Assembly: GCF_000691525.1 (NCBI RefSeq)
Contig: NZ_JMDW01000013.1
Location: 1-64,000, forward strand
Source: Mycolicibacterium neoaurum ATCC 25795
GTDB taxonomy: Bacteria > Actinomycetota > Actinomycetes > Mycobacteriales > Mycobacteriaceae
Direction of reading: 5' to 3'
Length of the DNA stretch: 64,000 bases
Every line of letters begins with the position of its first letter. The stretch's first letter is position 1. This document shows positions 1 to 9,720 of this stretch, one piece after another. The position numbers were made by a program, and so were the translations under genes. The notes below the pieces were generated by a model. It made no database searches. It was not told the DNA's origin and saw only the letters and a list, made by a program, of their open reading frames with translations.

Positions 1-75
1 GAGGGCGCCACCGTCGGCATCACCGCCAACCAAGGCCTCTTCGGCCACGGCTCCTCGGTCATCATCGCCACCTAA
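1..75 (+). CDS. C-terminal fragment of an unidentified protein
   Basis: The first 24 codons of the window read as an open frame ending in TAA. They encode a Gly/Ala-rich tail with hydrophobic beta-strand character (ends GHGSSVIIAT). Only the end of the gene is present, so no family can be assigned. It reads towards the following UPF0235 gene, with 64 bases between them. It could be a thiolase or other metabolic enzyme, but that is a guess. Confidence 0.4.
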   Translation, partial: EGATVGITANQGLFGHGSSVIIAT

Positions 76-139
76 CGCCGATCCACCACCGCACCGGGCC
101 GCGACACCGCTGCACGCACATTCGCGCGAAGATGGTGTC

Positions 140-367
140 GTGAGCGAGAGCGTCGTCGTACGGGTCAAACCCGGCAGCCGCAAAGGCCCGCTCATCGAGA
201 CCGGCGACGACGGCGAGCTGACCGTCTACGTGCCCGAACGCGCGGTGGACGGAAAAGCCAACGAGGCCGTCATCAAACTGCTCGCCGCCCATCTGGGGGT
301 GCCGCGCAGCCGGCTCGAGCTGGTGTCCGGGGCAACCGCGCGGGTCAAGCGATACCGCCTCTCCTGA
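140..367 (+). CDS. UPF0235/DUF167 (YggU-like) small protein
   Basis: This 75-residue protein matches the DUF167/UPF0235 family over its whole length: a basic N-terminal strand (VVRVKPGSRKG), a central PERAVDGKANEAVIKLLA block and a VPRSRLELVSGATAR block. The family is small, cytoplasmic and widespread, and has no firmly established biochemical role. The GTG start is chosen because it gives the usual family length; a GAAG element lies about 9 bases upstream. The gene converges on livF, with a structured 77-base gap between them that probably holds a terminator. Family assignment is secure; function is unknown. Confidence 0.85.
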   Translation: MSESVVVRVKPGSRKGPLIETGDDGELTVYVPERAVDGKANEAVIKLLAAHLGVPRSRLELVSGATARVKRYRLS

Positions 368-371
368 GGCA

Positions 372-433
372 AGCGTGCGTCAACTCCGCCGCGAACCCGG
401 CGAGCCGGGCTGCAGACACGCACGCTCGCCGGG
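372..433. terminator. Inverted repeats between converging genes
   Basis: Two overlapping 9-base inverted repeats occupy the gap between the converging UPF0235 gene and livF. AGCGTGCGT (372-380) pairs with ACGCACGCT (418-426), and CCCGGCGAG (396-404) pairs with CTCGCCGGG (425-433). The two pairings are mutually exclusive. There is no T-run. Position and symmetry suggest a bidirectional terminator. Confidence 0.45.
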
Positions 434-444
434 AAGTGGGGCAG

Positions 445-1177
<733 letters not shown>

Positions 1178-1194
<17 letters not shown>

Positions 1195-2025
1195 CGGGCA
1201 CTCCCAGGTAAGCGGCGATGACCGCCGGATCCTCGCGGATCTCGGCGGGCAGGCCGTCGGCGATCTTGCGGCCGAACTCCAGCACCACGATGCGGTCGGT
1301 CACCCCCATCACCAGCCGCATATCGTGTTCGATCAACAACACGGTGTACCCGTCGTCGCGGATCTTGCGGATCAGGTCGATCAGAGCCGACTTCTCGCTC
1401 GGGTTGAAGCCGGCCGCGGGCTCGTCGAGGCACAACAGCTTCGGTTCGGTGGCCAGTGCCCTGGCGATCTCGAGGCGACGCTGATCACCATAGGGCAGGT
1501 TCTTCGCCTTCTCCTCACCCCGATGGGCGATACCGACGAAATGCAGCAGCGCCGCCGACCGTTCGATGGCCGACTTCTCTTCCCGGCGATGCCGATTCGA
1601 CCGGAACAGGGCACCGGGGACCGAGGTGTGGTGCCGCGCATCGGTGCCCACCATGACATTCTCCAGCGCCGTCATCTCACCGAAAAGCCGGATGTTCTGG
1701 AACGTGCGGGCGATGCCGAGGCGGGTGATCTGGTGGCGTTTGATCCGCCCGATCGGTGAGCCGTCGAAGGTCACCGATCCCGAACTGGGCCGGTATACCC
1801 CCGTGATGGCGTTGAAGCAGGTGGTCTTTCCCGCACCGTTGGGCCCGATGAGGCCCAGGATCTCACCGCGCCTGATGTTGAACGTCACGGCGTCCAGGGC
1901 GGTCAGGCCACCGAACTTGACCGTGAGGTCATTGGTCTGCAACAGGATGTCACCCTGATCCGCCTGGATCTCCCGGTGCACACCGGCGATCTCGGCGACG
2001 TTGTCCTCGAAGTTCTCCGGGCCGC

Positions 2026-2029
<4 letters not shown>
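1178..2029 (-). CDS. livG: Branched-chain amino acid ABC transporter ATPase LivG
   Basis: This 283-residue ATPase partners LivF in the liv importer. Walker A is GPNGAGKTT, followed by the LivG-typical RTFQNIRLFGEMTALENVMVG segment, a PYGDQRRLEIARAL signature and the CLDEPAAGFNPSEK Walker B. The C-terminal DGLPAEIREDPAVIAAYLG is characteristic of LivG. The reading frame stays open upstream into livM, but the ATG at 2029 (MSGPENF) is chosen because it overlaps the livM stop as ATGA, as elsewhere in this operon, and gives the family length. It overlaps livF by 17 bases. Confidence 0.93.
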
Positions 2030-3176
<1,147 letters not shown>

Positions 3177-3180
<4 letters not shown>

Positions 3181-4187
3181 ACGCGTGCCTTTCCGAGGCT
3201 CTCACCCAGGATGCCGGTCGGTCTGACCAGCAACACCATCACGAGCAGGACGAAAGCCACCACGTCGCGCCACTGGGTGCCGAAGACGGCCTGCCCGTAG
3301 TTCTCCATCACCCCGAGCAGCAACCCGCCGAGCAACGCGCCGCGCAGATTGCCGATACCGCCGAGCACCGCCGCCGAGAAGGCCTTGATCCCGAGCAGGA
3401 ATCCGCCGGAGTAGATGATGCCCTGGGGCACCTTCAACGTGTACAACAAGGCCGCGGCGCCGGCGAGCAGGCCGCCGATCAGGAAGGTCGTCATGATGAC
3501 CCGCTCCCGTGAAACCCCCATCAGGGTGGCGGTATTGGGGTCCTGCGCGACGGCGCGCACCCCGCGTCCCAGCTTGGTGCGGTTCAGCGCCAGATCGGTG
3601 AGCAGCGCGAGCACCAGCGCCGAGCCGATGATGACGATGGTGGTGTTGGAGATCGCCACCCCGAAGATCTCGAACTGGGTTCTGGGCTGCACCAACACGA
3701 TCGGCTGCTGGGCGTTGGGTCCGCCATAGCCGGGGATCAACGTCGGCAGGATGAACAACACGAATTGCTGCAGGACGAAGGACATGCCGATGGCGGTGAT
3801 GAGGAAGGTCAGCGCACGGGCGTTGCGCTTGCGCAGCGGACGGTAGGCGATGAATTCCAACCCCACCGCCGCACCACCGGACACCAGCATGGCGAACAGC
3901 ATGGCCACGGCCAGGTACAGGATGGTCAGCGCAATGCCCTTGTTGTAGGCATTACCGCTCGGGGTGAAGCCCAGGATGACGTCCAGGGCGAAGTACGCCC
4001 CGAACATCCCCAGCATGAAGATCTCGGAATGCGCGAAGTTGATCAGTCGCAGTACGCCGAAGACGAGCGTGTAGCCGACGGCCACCAGCGCATAGATCGC
4101 GCCCCACGACAGGCCGTCGATCGTCAACTGCCAGAAGCTGTCGACCAGCGCACCGACGTTGAAATTGATGTTGGCGGCCAGATTCAT
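3177..4187 (-). CDS. livH: Branched-chain amino acid ABC transporter permease LivH
   Basis: This 336-residue permease has the LivH-type start of the transmembrane domain (GLSWGAIYALVAVGYTLVFGVLRLINFAHSE) and the conserved EAA-like cytoplasmic loop GVSRERVI. The later GFLLGIKAFSAAVLGGIGNLRGALLGG block is typical of the family. Eight or so hydrophobic segments are present. It follows livK after a 100-base gap that holds a strong hairpin, and overlaps livM by 4 bases. The ATG at 4187 (MNLAANINFNV) gives a normal family length. Confidence 0.93.
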
Positions 4188-4237
4188 CCGGGACTGGGCT
4201 CCTCAGTGTGTCGTGGGCTCGGGATGGTCCGAGACGA

Positions 4238-4279
4238 ACGAAGCGCGTCCGAGGGCAGGCGCTCCCGGACGCGCTTCGT
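4238..4279 (-). terminator. Intra-operon hairpin between livK and livH
   Basis: A 14-base perfect inverted repeat lies between the livK stop and the livH start. Arm 4238-4251 contains GAAGCGCGTCCG and arm 4266-4279 its complement, with a 14-base loop. No T-run follows in the livK direction. A hairpin here commonly makes the binding-protein mRNA more abundant than the downstream membrane-component mRNA, by partial termination or by protecting the 3' end; that role is inferred. Confidence 0.55.
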
Positions 4280-4287
4280 GTCGACGA

Positions 4288-5499
4288 TTACTGGACGTCG
4301 TACACCCAGATCAGCGTGGTGGTGAGCTCACCCACGGGCGTCCACTGGTACTCGCGGGCGACACCCTGACCCTTGTAGTTGCGCACGTAATCCAGCAGGG
4401 CCGGCCGGGTGATGGCACCCGAGTCGATGCCCTTGAGCATGATCGTGCCCAGGTCGTAGCCCTCGGTGCTGTACGTACCGGGTTCCTGCCCGAACTTGTC
4501 GGTGTACTCCTGGGCGAAGCTGCCGGTGGCCGGACCGCACGGGCAGGCCAGCAGCGCGCCCTTGGAGGACTCGCCTGCCTGCTTGACGAATTCGTTGTCC
4601 TTGCTGCCGTCGGCGCTGACGAAGGTGCCGCCGAAGCCGCTGTCGCGCAGCTGCTGCACCAGCGGCGCGGCCTCCGCGTAGTACCCACCGAAGAACACCG
4701 AATCCGGTGCCGCACCGTTGATCTGGGTCACTGCGGCGGAGAAGTCCTTATCGCCCTTCTTGACCGAGATGTTGCAGGCCGAATCGGCGACCGGGCCGAG
4801 CGTGTCACGCACCGCGGTGGCCAGGCCCAGACCGTAGTCGGTGCTGTCGTCGACGACGCAGACCTTCTTGTGGCCCAGCGTGTTCTTGAGGTAGTTGGCC
4901 ACCGAGGGGCCCTGCACACCGTCGTTGGCGAGGCCGCGGAAGAAGGTCTTCCAGCCGTTCTCCGAGAGCGTGACGTTGGTGGCCGATGCGGTGACCGCGG
5001 CCAGGCCGGCCTGGTCGAAGACGCCGCCGGTGGCCTTGGTCTCCCCGGAGAAGGCGGGGCCGATCAGACCGATCGTGTACTGGTCCTCGATGATGCGAGG
5101 GGCGATGTTGGACGCCTTCTGCGGATCGCCCTCGGTATCGAAGGTCTTCAGCTGGACCTGGCAACCCGGGTTGGCGGCGTTGTGCTTGTCGACGGCGAGT
5201 TGGACGCCGTTGCGGATGTTGATGCCCAGCGCGGCGTCCGGACCGTTGAGCGCACCGGCCATCGCGATCGACACCGGCGGGCAGGTCGCCTTGCCATCTC
5301 CTGCGGGATCGGCAGGGGTCGCCCCGGCTGCGGCCGCGACTTCACCGCCGTTCTCGTCGATCTGGACTTTCTCGACGATCTTCAGATTCGTCTGAGCCGC
5401 CTCCTCTTCGGGTGTGCTCTGACTGCAGCCGGCAATAGCCAGCGCCATCAGACCCGCCCCGCCGAGCGCAAATGCCTTGCGTGCCACGTGACCGCGCAC
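4288..5499 (-). CDS. livK: Branched-chain amino acid ABC transporter binding lipoprotein LivK
   Basis: This 403-residue extracytoplasmic binding protein has a lipoprotein signal: basic N-terminus, hydrophobic core and lipobox LAIAGC with Cys25 as the predicted lipidation site. After a 50-residue linker comes a Leu/Ile/Val-binding type 1 periplasmic fold (VSIAMAGALNGPDAALGINIRNGV, then IIEDQYTIGLIGPAFSGETKA and VFFGGYYAEAAPLVQQLRDSG). It would capture the substrate at the outer face of the membrane and deliver it to LivHM. As first gene of the liv operon it has a 205-base leader region up to pdtaR, containing two hairpins. Specificity is inferred from family and operon. Confidence 0.92.
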   Translation of the reverse strand: MRGHVARKAFALGGAGLMALAIAGCSQSTPEEEAAQTNLKIVEKVQIDENGGEVAAAAGATPADPAGDGKATCPPVSIAMAGALNGPDAALGINIRNGVQLAVDKHNAANPGCQVQLKTFDTEGDPQKASNIAPRIIEDQYTIGLIGPAFSGETKATGGVFDQAGLAAVTASATNVTLSENGWKTFFRGLANDGVQGPSVANYLKNTLGHKKVCVVDDSTDYGLGLATAVRDTLGPVADSACNISVKKGDKDFSAAVTQINGAAPDSVFFGGYYAEAAPLVQQLRDSGFGGTFVSADGSKDNEFVKQAGESSKGALLACPCGPATGSFAQEYTDKFGQEPGTYSTEGYDLGTIMLKGIDSGAITRPALLDYVRNYKGQGVAREYQWTPVGELTTTLIWVYDVQ

Positions 5500-5541
5500 G
5501 TCTCACCTCCGGTTCCCTGTTCTCCGTCAGGCATCTTCGGA

Positions 5542-5576
5542 CCGGCCGGAACGGCCGGATCTGGCGATGCTTCGCC
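5542..5576 (-). promoter_or_regulatory. Two adjacent hairpins in the livK leader
   Basis: Upstream of livK, CCGGCCG (5542-5548) and CGGCCGG (5552-5558) form a 7-base stem with a 3-base loop. GGCGA (5563-5567) and TCGCC (5572-5576) form a 5-base stem with a 4-base loop. They lie about 43-77 bases before the livK start, so they could be in its 5' UTR. They may be a leader structure or only GC-rich symmetry. Loop sizes do not fit the six-base loops expected of ANTAR targets. Confidence 0.3.
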
Positions 5577-5704
5577 GACGACCTTATCCACTACAACGCC
5601 GTATCGCGTGCTGTTCGGCGACGTGTGGCGCGGATCGGCTCGGCGAGAAGCCCAAAGAGCGGGCTCGGAAACGCAGTCTTAACCGATGGTGTCGCGCGGG
5701 GGCA

Positions 5705-6343
5705 TCACTTCTGCGGCTCGGCGGCATCCTCGCCGGGGGCGTCCAGCGTCTCCAGCACCACCTCGGCCACCCGCTTCATCGTGGTGCGCCGATCCATGGC
5801 GGCCCGCTGGATCCACTTGAACGCCTCGGGCTCGGTCATCCCCTGGTTGGCCTGCAACAGCCCTTTGGCTCGTTCGACGAGCTTGCGTGTCTCCAGCCGC
5901 TCCGAGAGGGTCGCCACCTCGTTCTCCAGCGCCGAGATCTCGCTGAACCGGCTGACGGCCAGTTCGATCGCCGGGATCAGGTCGGTGATGGAGAAGGGCT
6001 TGACCAGATAGGCCATCGCCCCCGCGTCCCGGGCTCGTTCGACGAGCTCGCGCTGGGAGAAGGCCGTCAGGATGACGATCGGGGCAATGCGTTTGGCGGC
6101 GATCTCGGAGGCGGCGTCGATACCGTCGCGGCGCGGCATCTTCACATCCATGATCACCAGATCCGGAGTCAGGCTCTCGGCGAGGTCGACGGCCTCCTGA
6201 CCGTCACCGGCCTGGCCCACCACCTCATACCCTTCGTCACGCAGCATCTCGGCGAGGTCCATCCGGATCAACGCTTCGTCTTCGGCGATCAGCACGCGTC
6301 GCGCGGCGGAGGCTTCGGTCATGGATGCCATCATGGCTGACAT
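5705..6343 (-). CDS. pdtaR: ANTAR-domain response regulator PdtaR
   Basis: This protein is close along its length to M. tuberculosis Rv1626. It has an N-terminal receiver domain (RVLIAEDEALIRMDLAEMLRDEGY; phosphoacceptor Asp in DLVIMDVKMPRRDGIDAA; switch LTAFSQRELVERA; conserved Lys in AYLVKPFS). A C-terminal ANTAR RNA-binding domain (ETRKLVERAKGLL through AFKWIQRAAMDRRTTMKRVAEVVLE) follows. Phosphorylated ANTAR regulators act as antiterminators on paired RNA hairpins; PdtaS is the known partner kinase and is not in this window. Start is uncertain: clustered ATGs lie at 6343, 6334, 6331 and 6322, and the last gives 205 residues, the M. tuberculosis length. Confidence 0.95.
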   Translation of the reverse strand: MSAMMASMTEASAARRVLIAEDEALIRMDLAEMLRDEGYEVVGQAGDGQEAVDLAESLTPDLVIMDVKMPRRDGIDAASEIAAKRIAPIVILTAFSQRELVERARDAGAMAYLVKPFSITDLIPAIELAVSRFSEISALENEVATLSERLETRKLVERAKGLLQANQGMTEPEAFKWIQRAAMDRRTTMKRVAEVVLETLDAPGEDAAEPQK

Positions 6344-6454
6344 TGTGTCGCGATTGCCGACATCGGGCGACCGCGGGGTTAACAAGGCCCAGCCGGTCCC
6401 TGCGGTCAAGGCACCCGCACGCATCCCTTAAGGTGGAAGACCGCAGGAACGCTC

Positions 6455-6531
6455 GCCCTCGTATCCCAACTGGCAGAGGAAACGGATTCAAAACCCGTGC
6501 AGTGTGAGTTCGAATCTCACCGAGGGCACCA
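6455..6531 (+). tRNA. tRNA-Leu (CAA), CCA encoded
   Basis: A 7-base acceptor stem (GCCCTCG with CGAGGGC), a D arm containing the GG pair in its loop, a 7-base anticodon loop TTCAAAA with anticodon CAA, and a T arm (GTGAG TTCGAAT CTCAC) are all visible. A CCA end is encoded at 6529-6531 after discriminator A. The variable region is only five bases (GCAGT), so this is class I in shape, whereas leucine tRNAs are normally class II with a long variable arm. The last base pair of the anticodon stem is an A-C mismatch. It lies between pdtaR and a divergent channel gene. Confidence 0.88.
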
Positions 6532-6582
6532 GTAACACCGTCAGGACCACCATATGAACCCCCACTCGTCCCCGGCGGATCG

Positions 6583-7248
6583 ATGAACACACTGGTCTAC
6601 GCGACGGACTGGGACTCCGCCGCCCTGTGGACGCGCAACGCAGGCGATCTGATCGGAACCGCGGCGTTCGCCATATCGGGAGCATTGCTCGCGATCCGCC
6701 GCGATTTCGATATCGTCGGCGCGCTCACCCTGGCCGCCATGACGGCCTGCGGCGGCGGGGTGATCCGCGATCTCATCATCGGCAAGACGCCGCCCACCGC
6801 GTTCGTGGATCTGCGCTATCTGGCTGTCGCCGTCCTGAGCGCGCTGGTGGTCTTCGTGTGGTCGCCGCCGGCGCGGCTGTTGGGTCGCCCCCTCGACCTT
6901 GCCGACGCGCTGGGGCTCGGCGCGTTCTGCGTGACCGGTACGGTCACCGCGGCCAACCACGGCCTCGGGCCGGCATCCTCGGCGCTGCTCGGTGTCGTCA
7001 CGGCCGTCGGCGGTGGGGTGATTCGCGATGTGCTCGCCGGTCGGACCCCCAGCATCCTGCGCCCGGATCAGGAGATCTACGCGATACCAGCGCTTTTCGG
7101 CGCGGCCATCACGGCCGTGCTCATCGAGTATGGGTATTTCCATGCGCTCACCGGTGGCGCTGTCGCGGCGTCGGTGTTCCTGTTCCGGGCGCTCGCTCTG
7201 CATTTCCGTTGGCGGGCCCCGCAGGCGCGTGGGCGCGAACGCGGCTGA
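6583..7248 (+). CDS. TRIC/UPF0126 family membrane channel protein
   Basis: This 221-residue membrane protein is made of two similar halves, each of about three hydrophobic helices. Each half carries the UPF0126 glycine-rich motif: GGGVIRDLIIGKTPPTAF near residue 60 and GGGVIRDVLAGRTPSIL near residue 145. This internal duplication matches bacterial relatives of trimeric intracellular cation channels (YicG/YadS type). Prokaryotic members have been described as monovalent-cation channels, and some annotations call them glycine transporters; the substrate here is unknown. The gene starts 51 bases after the tRNA and ends before a strong shared terminator. Confidence 0.85.
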   Translation: MNTLVYATDWDSAALWTRNAGDLIGTAAFAISGALLAIRRDFDIVGALTLAAMTACGGGVIRDLIIGKTPPTAFVDLRYLAVAVLSALVVFVWSPPARLLGRPLDLADALGLGAFCVTGTVTAANHGLGPASSALLGVVTAVGGGVIRDVLAGRTPSILRPDQEIYAIPALFGAAITAVLIEYGYFHALTGGAVAASVFLFRALALHFRWRAPQARGRERG

Positions 7249-7272
7249 TACCGGCCGGCCCCGAACGCGAAG

Positions 7273-7307
7273 ATGCCGCTGCAGGCGACCAAACCCTGCA
7301 GCGGCAT
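7273..7307. terminator. Bidirectional terminator hairpin
   Basis: A 13-base perfect inverted repeat, ATGCCGCTGCAGG (7273-7285) and CCTGCAGCGGCAT (7295-7307), with a 9-base loop, sits in the 81-base gap between the converging channel and glycosidase genes. No U-run is present, as is common in mycobacteria. It is the clearest terminator in the window. Confidence 0.75.
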
Positions 7308-7329
7308 TCCCCTCGCCTATCGAGAGTCG

Positions 7330-9336
7330 CTACTCGCTGTCCCCGGAAGACGTTGAGGCCGAGACACTCTCGCGCGGACGCTCGCTCGCCTCGGTGCTGG
7401 TACGCACCTCGGTACCCGGCTCGCTACGCGGCCCCTTCGGGCTCCGGACGCTGATCTCGTCGCGGGCCTTCAGGTTCGGGCGGACCGCATCGGTGTCGTC
7501 GGGCCGCACCGAGAACTTGGCGTCCCGGCTGCCGTCGGACTCGTCATCGGCCTTGAGATCGGACTTGAGATTGCTCTCCTGCCCCTTGGTCTCCTTCTCG
7601 GATTCCTTCACCGACGTCGTGGTGTCCTCCTCGGCAGCCTTCGGGGTGGCGGTCTCGTCGACCACGACCTCGTCGACCGGAACCTCCTTCACCGGAACCT
7701 CGACGACCGGGGTCTCCACGACCGGGGTCTCCTCCACCGGCACCTCGGCAACGGGGGTCTCCGCCACCGGAGCCTCGGCGACCGGAGTCTCCTCGACCGG
7801 GGCCTCGGCCACCGGGGCCTCGACCTGCTCGGAAGCCGGCGTCGATTCGGTCACCGCACCCGCCTGCACACCGTGCTCGGACACGGCCGGCGTCGCTGCT
7901 TCGGTTCCGGCCTTGTCGGTTTCGGCCGGCGCGTCGGACTCCTCGACCGCGGCCATCCGCATCGCCGATGCCGGCTCAGCGGCAGCGGTGGGGCGGATGC
8001 CGAAGATGCTGTTGAAGAAGTTCGACACCATCGCGCCGATGGAGCTGAACAGTCCACCGAAGTTGAAGAAGCTGGTGAACGCCTGCTGGATGGCCTGCAG
8101 GAACGCCGCGATCGGGTTGAACGGCTCAGCGCCTGCTCCGGGGCCCGGATTGGTTCCCGGTCCCGGGTTGTTCGGGTTGCCCAGGTACTCGATGAGCTCC
8201 TTGATGACCTGACCGACGGGCTTCATGGTGCCGTCCGGACGGAAGATGCCCAGGTTGGCCTCGTCGTTGTCGCTCGGCGGGTTCAGCCAGTCCTTGATGG
8301 TGTACAGGAACATCGGACCCGCGCCCTGCATGGTCTGCCAGAACTCGATGATGTCGCGGACGAAGGCGGCCTGGGTGGCCTCGTCGACCCGGTTGGTGGG
8401 GATGCCGTATTCGGTGATCCAGATCTTGATCTGCTCCTCACCCGCCTGCAGGTGCGAATCCATCAGCTCGCGGATCTTGTTGAGCTGGTAGAGCGGCATG
8501 CCCTCTTTCCACGCCAGGTCCTCGCCGACCGAGAACTTCCATTCGAAGTTGTACGGGTGGAATGACAGCGCATCGAAGAAACCGTGCGCGCCGGCGTCGT
8601 ACATGCCCTTGACGAAGTCGATCGGGTTCAGCGTCAGCCCGGGCCAGGTCTTACCTGCGCCGATGACACCGCCGATGACCGTGATGTCGGTGCCGACCTG
8701 AGCGGCCGCCTCCTTGAGAGCGGTGTAGGTCTTCTTCAGCATCGCGGTGTAGGCCGCGGGGTCCAGGGTGTTCCAGAACTGGATCGAGTTGGGCTCGTTC
8801 CACACCTCATAGGCCGAGATCTTGTCGCCGTAGCGCAGCGCGACGGACTTGGCGAAGGCGGCGAACTGGTCGAAGTTGGCCGGCTCGCCGTTGAGCGGTG
8901 TGGTGGACGACGCCCACATCGGGGTCGAGTTCAGCACGCCCAGGATGCCCATGCCGCGGGCCGCGGCGGCGTTGACCACCTTGTCGAGCTGGTCCCAGCG
9001 CGGGGCGCCGAGGCCGAACGGGGTGTCGGGGTGCAGGGGCTGCACACCGGCCCACGGAACCATGATCCGGACGTTGGTCACCCCGAGCGACTGCATCATG
9101 TCCAGGCGCTCGTTGATCTCCTCGATGCTCGCCGACATGTAGATCTCGGAATCGGCGATGCCAATGGTCGAAGGAGACTCCTCGATGGCGGCCACGGGCG
9201 CCACGTCATACGACTTGTGTTTGCTCGCTGGCAAGACAAAGTAGCTCGACGTTGCCGCGAATAGCGACGCCGCTATCAGGGCGATAACTCCTCTGAGGGC
9301 AACTCTGTGGACAGCCCTGGGCATCTTGACCCACAT
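7330..9336 (-). CDS. Secreted GH-A clan glycoside hydrolase with repetitive C-terminal tail
   Basis: This 668-residue protein begins with a basic stretch and a hydrophobic segment (residues 14-37), giving a signal peptide or anchor. Residues about 60-385 form a (beta/alpha)8 glycosidase domain of the cellulase/GH39-like type. The acid/base motif is YEVWNEPN (Glu181), FHPYNFEWKF lies near 259, and the nucleophile motif is ITEYGIPTN (Glu309). A Pro/Gly linker (388-403) and a hydrophobic Phe-rich segment (405-447) follow. The remaining 200 residues are low-complexity, acidic and repetitive (VEETPVAEAPV units). The substrate, perhaps a cell-wall or host glycan, is not shown. A 483-base AT-rich region with a CRP-type site lies upstream. 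Confidence 0.85.
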   Translation of the reverse strand: MWVKMPRAVHRVALRGVIALIAASLFAATSSYFVLPASKHKSYDVAPVAAIEESPSTIGIADSEIYMSASIEEINERLDMMQSLGVTNVRIMVPWAGVQPLHPDTPFGLGAPRWDQLDKVVNAAAARGMGILGVLNSTPMWASSTTPLNGEPANFDQFAAFAKSVALRYGDKISAYEVWNEPNSIQFWNTLDPAAYTAMLKKTYTALKEAAAQVGTDITVIGGVIGAGKTWPGLTLNPIDFVKGMYDAGAHGFFDALSFHPYNFEWKFSVGEDLAWKEGMPLYQLNKIRELMDSHLQAGEEQIKIWITEYGIPTNRVDEATQAAFVRDIIEFWQTMQGAGPMFLYTIKDWLNPPSDNDEANLGIFRPDGTMKPVGQVIKELIEYLGNPNNPGPGTNPGPGAGAEPFNPIAAFLQAIQQAFTSFFNFGGLFSSIGAMVSNFFNSIFGIRPTAAAEPASAMRMAAVEESDAPAETDKAGTEAATPAVSEHGVQAGAVTESTPASEQVEAPVAEAPVEETPVAEAPVAETPVAEVPVEETPVVETPVVEVPVKEVPVDEVVVDETATPKAAEEDTTTSVKESEKETKGQESNLKSDLKADDESDGSRDAKFSVRPDDTDAVRPNLKARDEISVRSPKGPRSEPGTEVRTSTEASERPRESVSASTSSGDSE
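7675..7830 (-). repeat. In-frame minisatellite coding PV-E-T repeats
   Basis: About nine imperfect 15-18 base units of the form ACCGGGGTCTCCTCG lie in tandem inside the glycosidase gene. They encode PVEETPV/PVAEAPV-like units. All units are multiples of three, so copy-number change would keep the frame. The unit resembles the Pro/Glu-rich stalks of wall-anchored proteins. Confidence 0.8.
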
Positions 9337-9577
9337 GGCGACTCCCGTTCTCGGACCTGGTAGTTCGGCGTTGCCTACGCACTGAGCAAGAAATTAACCC
9401 ACCCGACAGCAAATTGCCAAATAAGTAAAAAAGTCGCTCTGAAGTGCAGATTGTTAATCCGAATTCGCCATTTCTAGCAAACTTATGACAGCTTCTGCAG
9501 AATTTCAATTCGCCTCTCCGGCGCAAAAGATGGCAAAGAAATCGCGTTTCAAGATCGCATTCGAGTTGCAACCAACC

Positions 9578-9593
9578 TGTGACCCGAGTCACA
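9578..9593. promoter_or_regulatory. CRP (cAMP receptor protein) binding site
   Basis: TGTGACCCGAGTCACA is a perfect match to the mycobacterial CRP consensus TGTGA-N6-TCACA. It is centred about 250 bases upstream of the glycosidase start and about 235 bases upstream of the cyclase start, so it could serve either promoter. A CRP site beside an adenylate cyclase gene suggests cAMP feedback; that is inference. Confidence 0.65.
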
Positions 9594-9700
9594 GTAGTTT
9601 GCCCACGTCCGTTAGCTTTTCGTGACGCAGGAGTGATTCGATCTTGATGCGCTCGGCGTGTCAGCGAATATTGACGACGATGTCAGCTAATATGCCGCAC

Positions 9701-9720
9701 TGTCCCCCGATTGGGGGACA
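9701..9720. promoter_or_regulatory. Perfect palindrome upstream of the adenylate cyclase
   Basis: TGTCCCCCGATTGGGGGACA has 8-base perfect arms around GATT. It begins 7 bases after a TAATAT hexamer, so it would sit at or just after a transcription start. It could be a repressor operator or a 5'-end RNA hairpin. It lies 99 bases before the chosen GTG start. Confidence 0.45.

Noticed and set aside
5542..5576. livK leader hairpins as a PdtaR/ANTAR target
   Set aside because: ANTAR targets are paired hairpins with six-base loops carrying fixed A and G; these loops have three and four bases.
6237..6590. Minus-strand open frame across the tRNA
   Set aside because: It reads through the antisense of tRNA-Leu, a well-known source of spurious proteins, and overlaps the pdtaR start.
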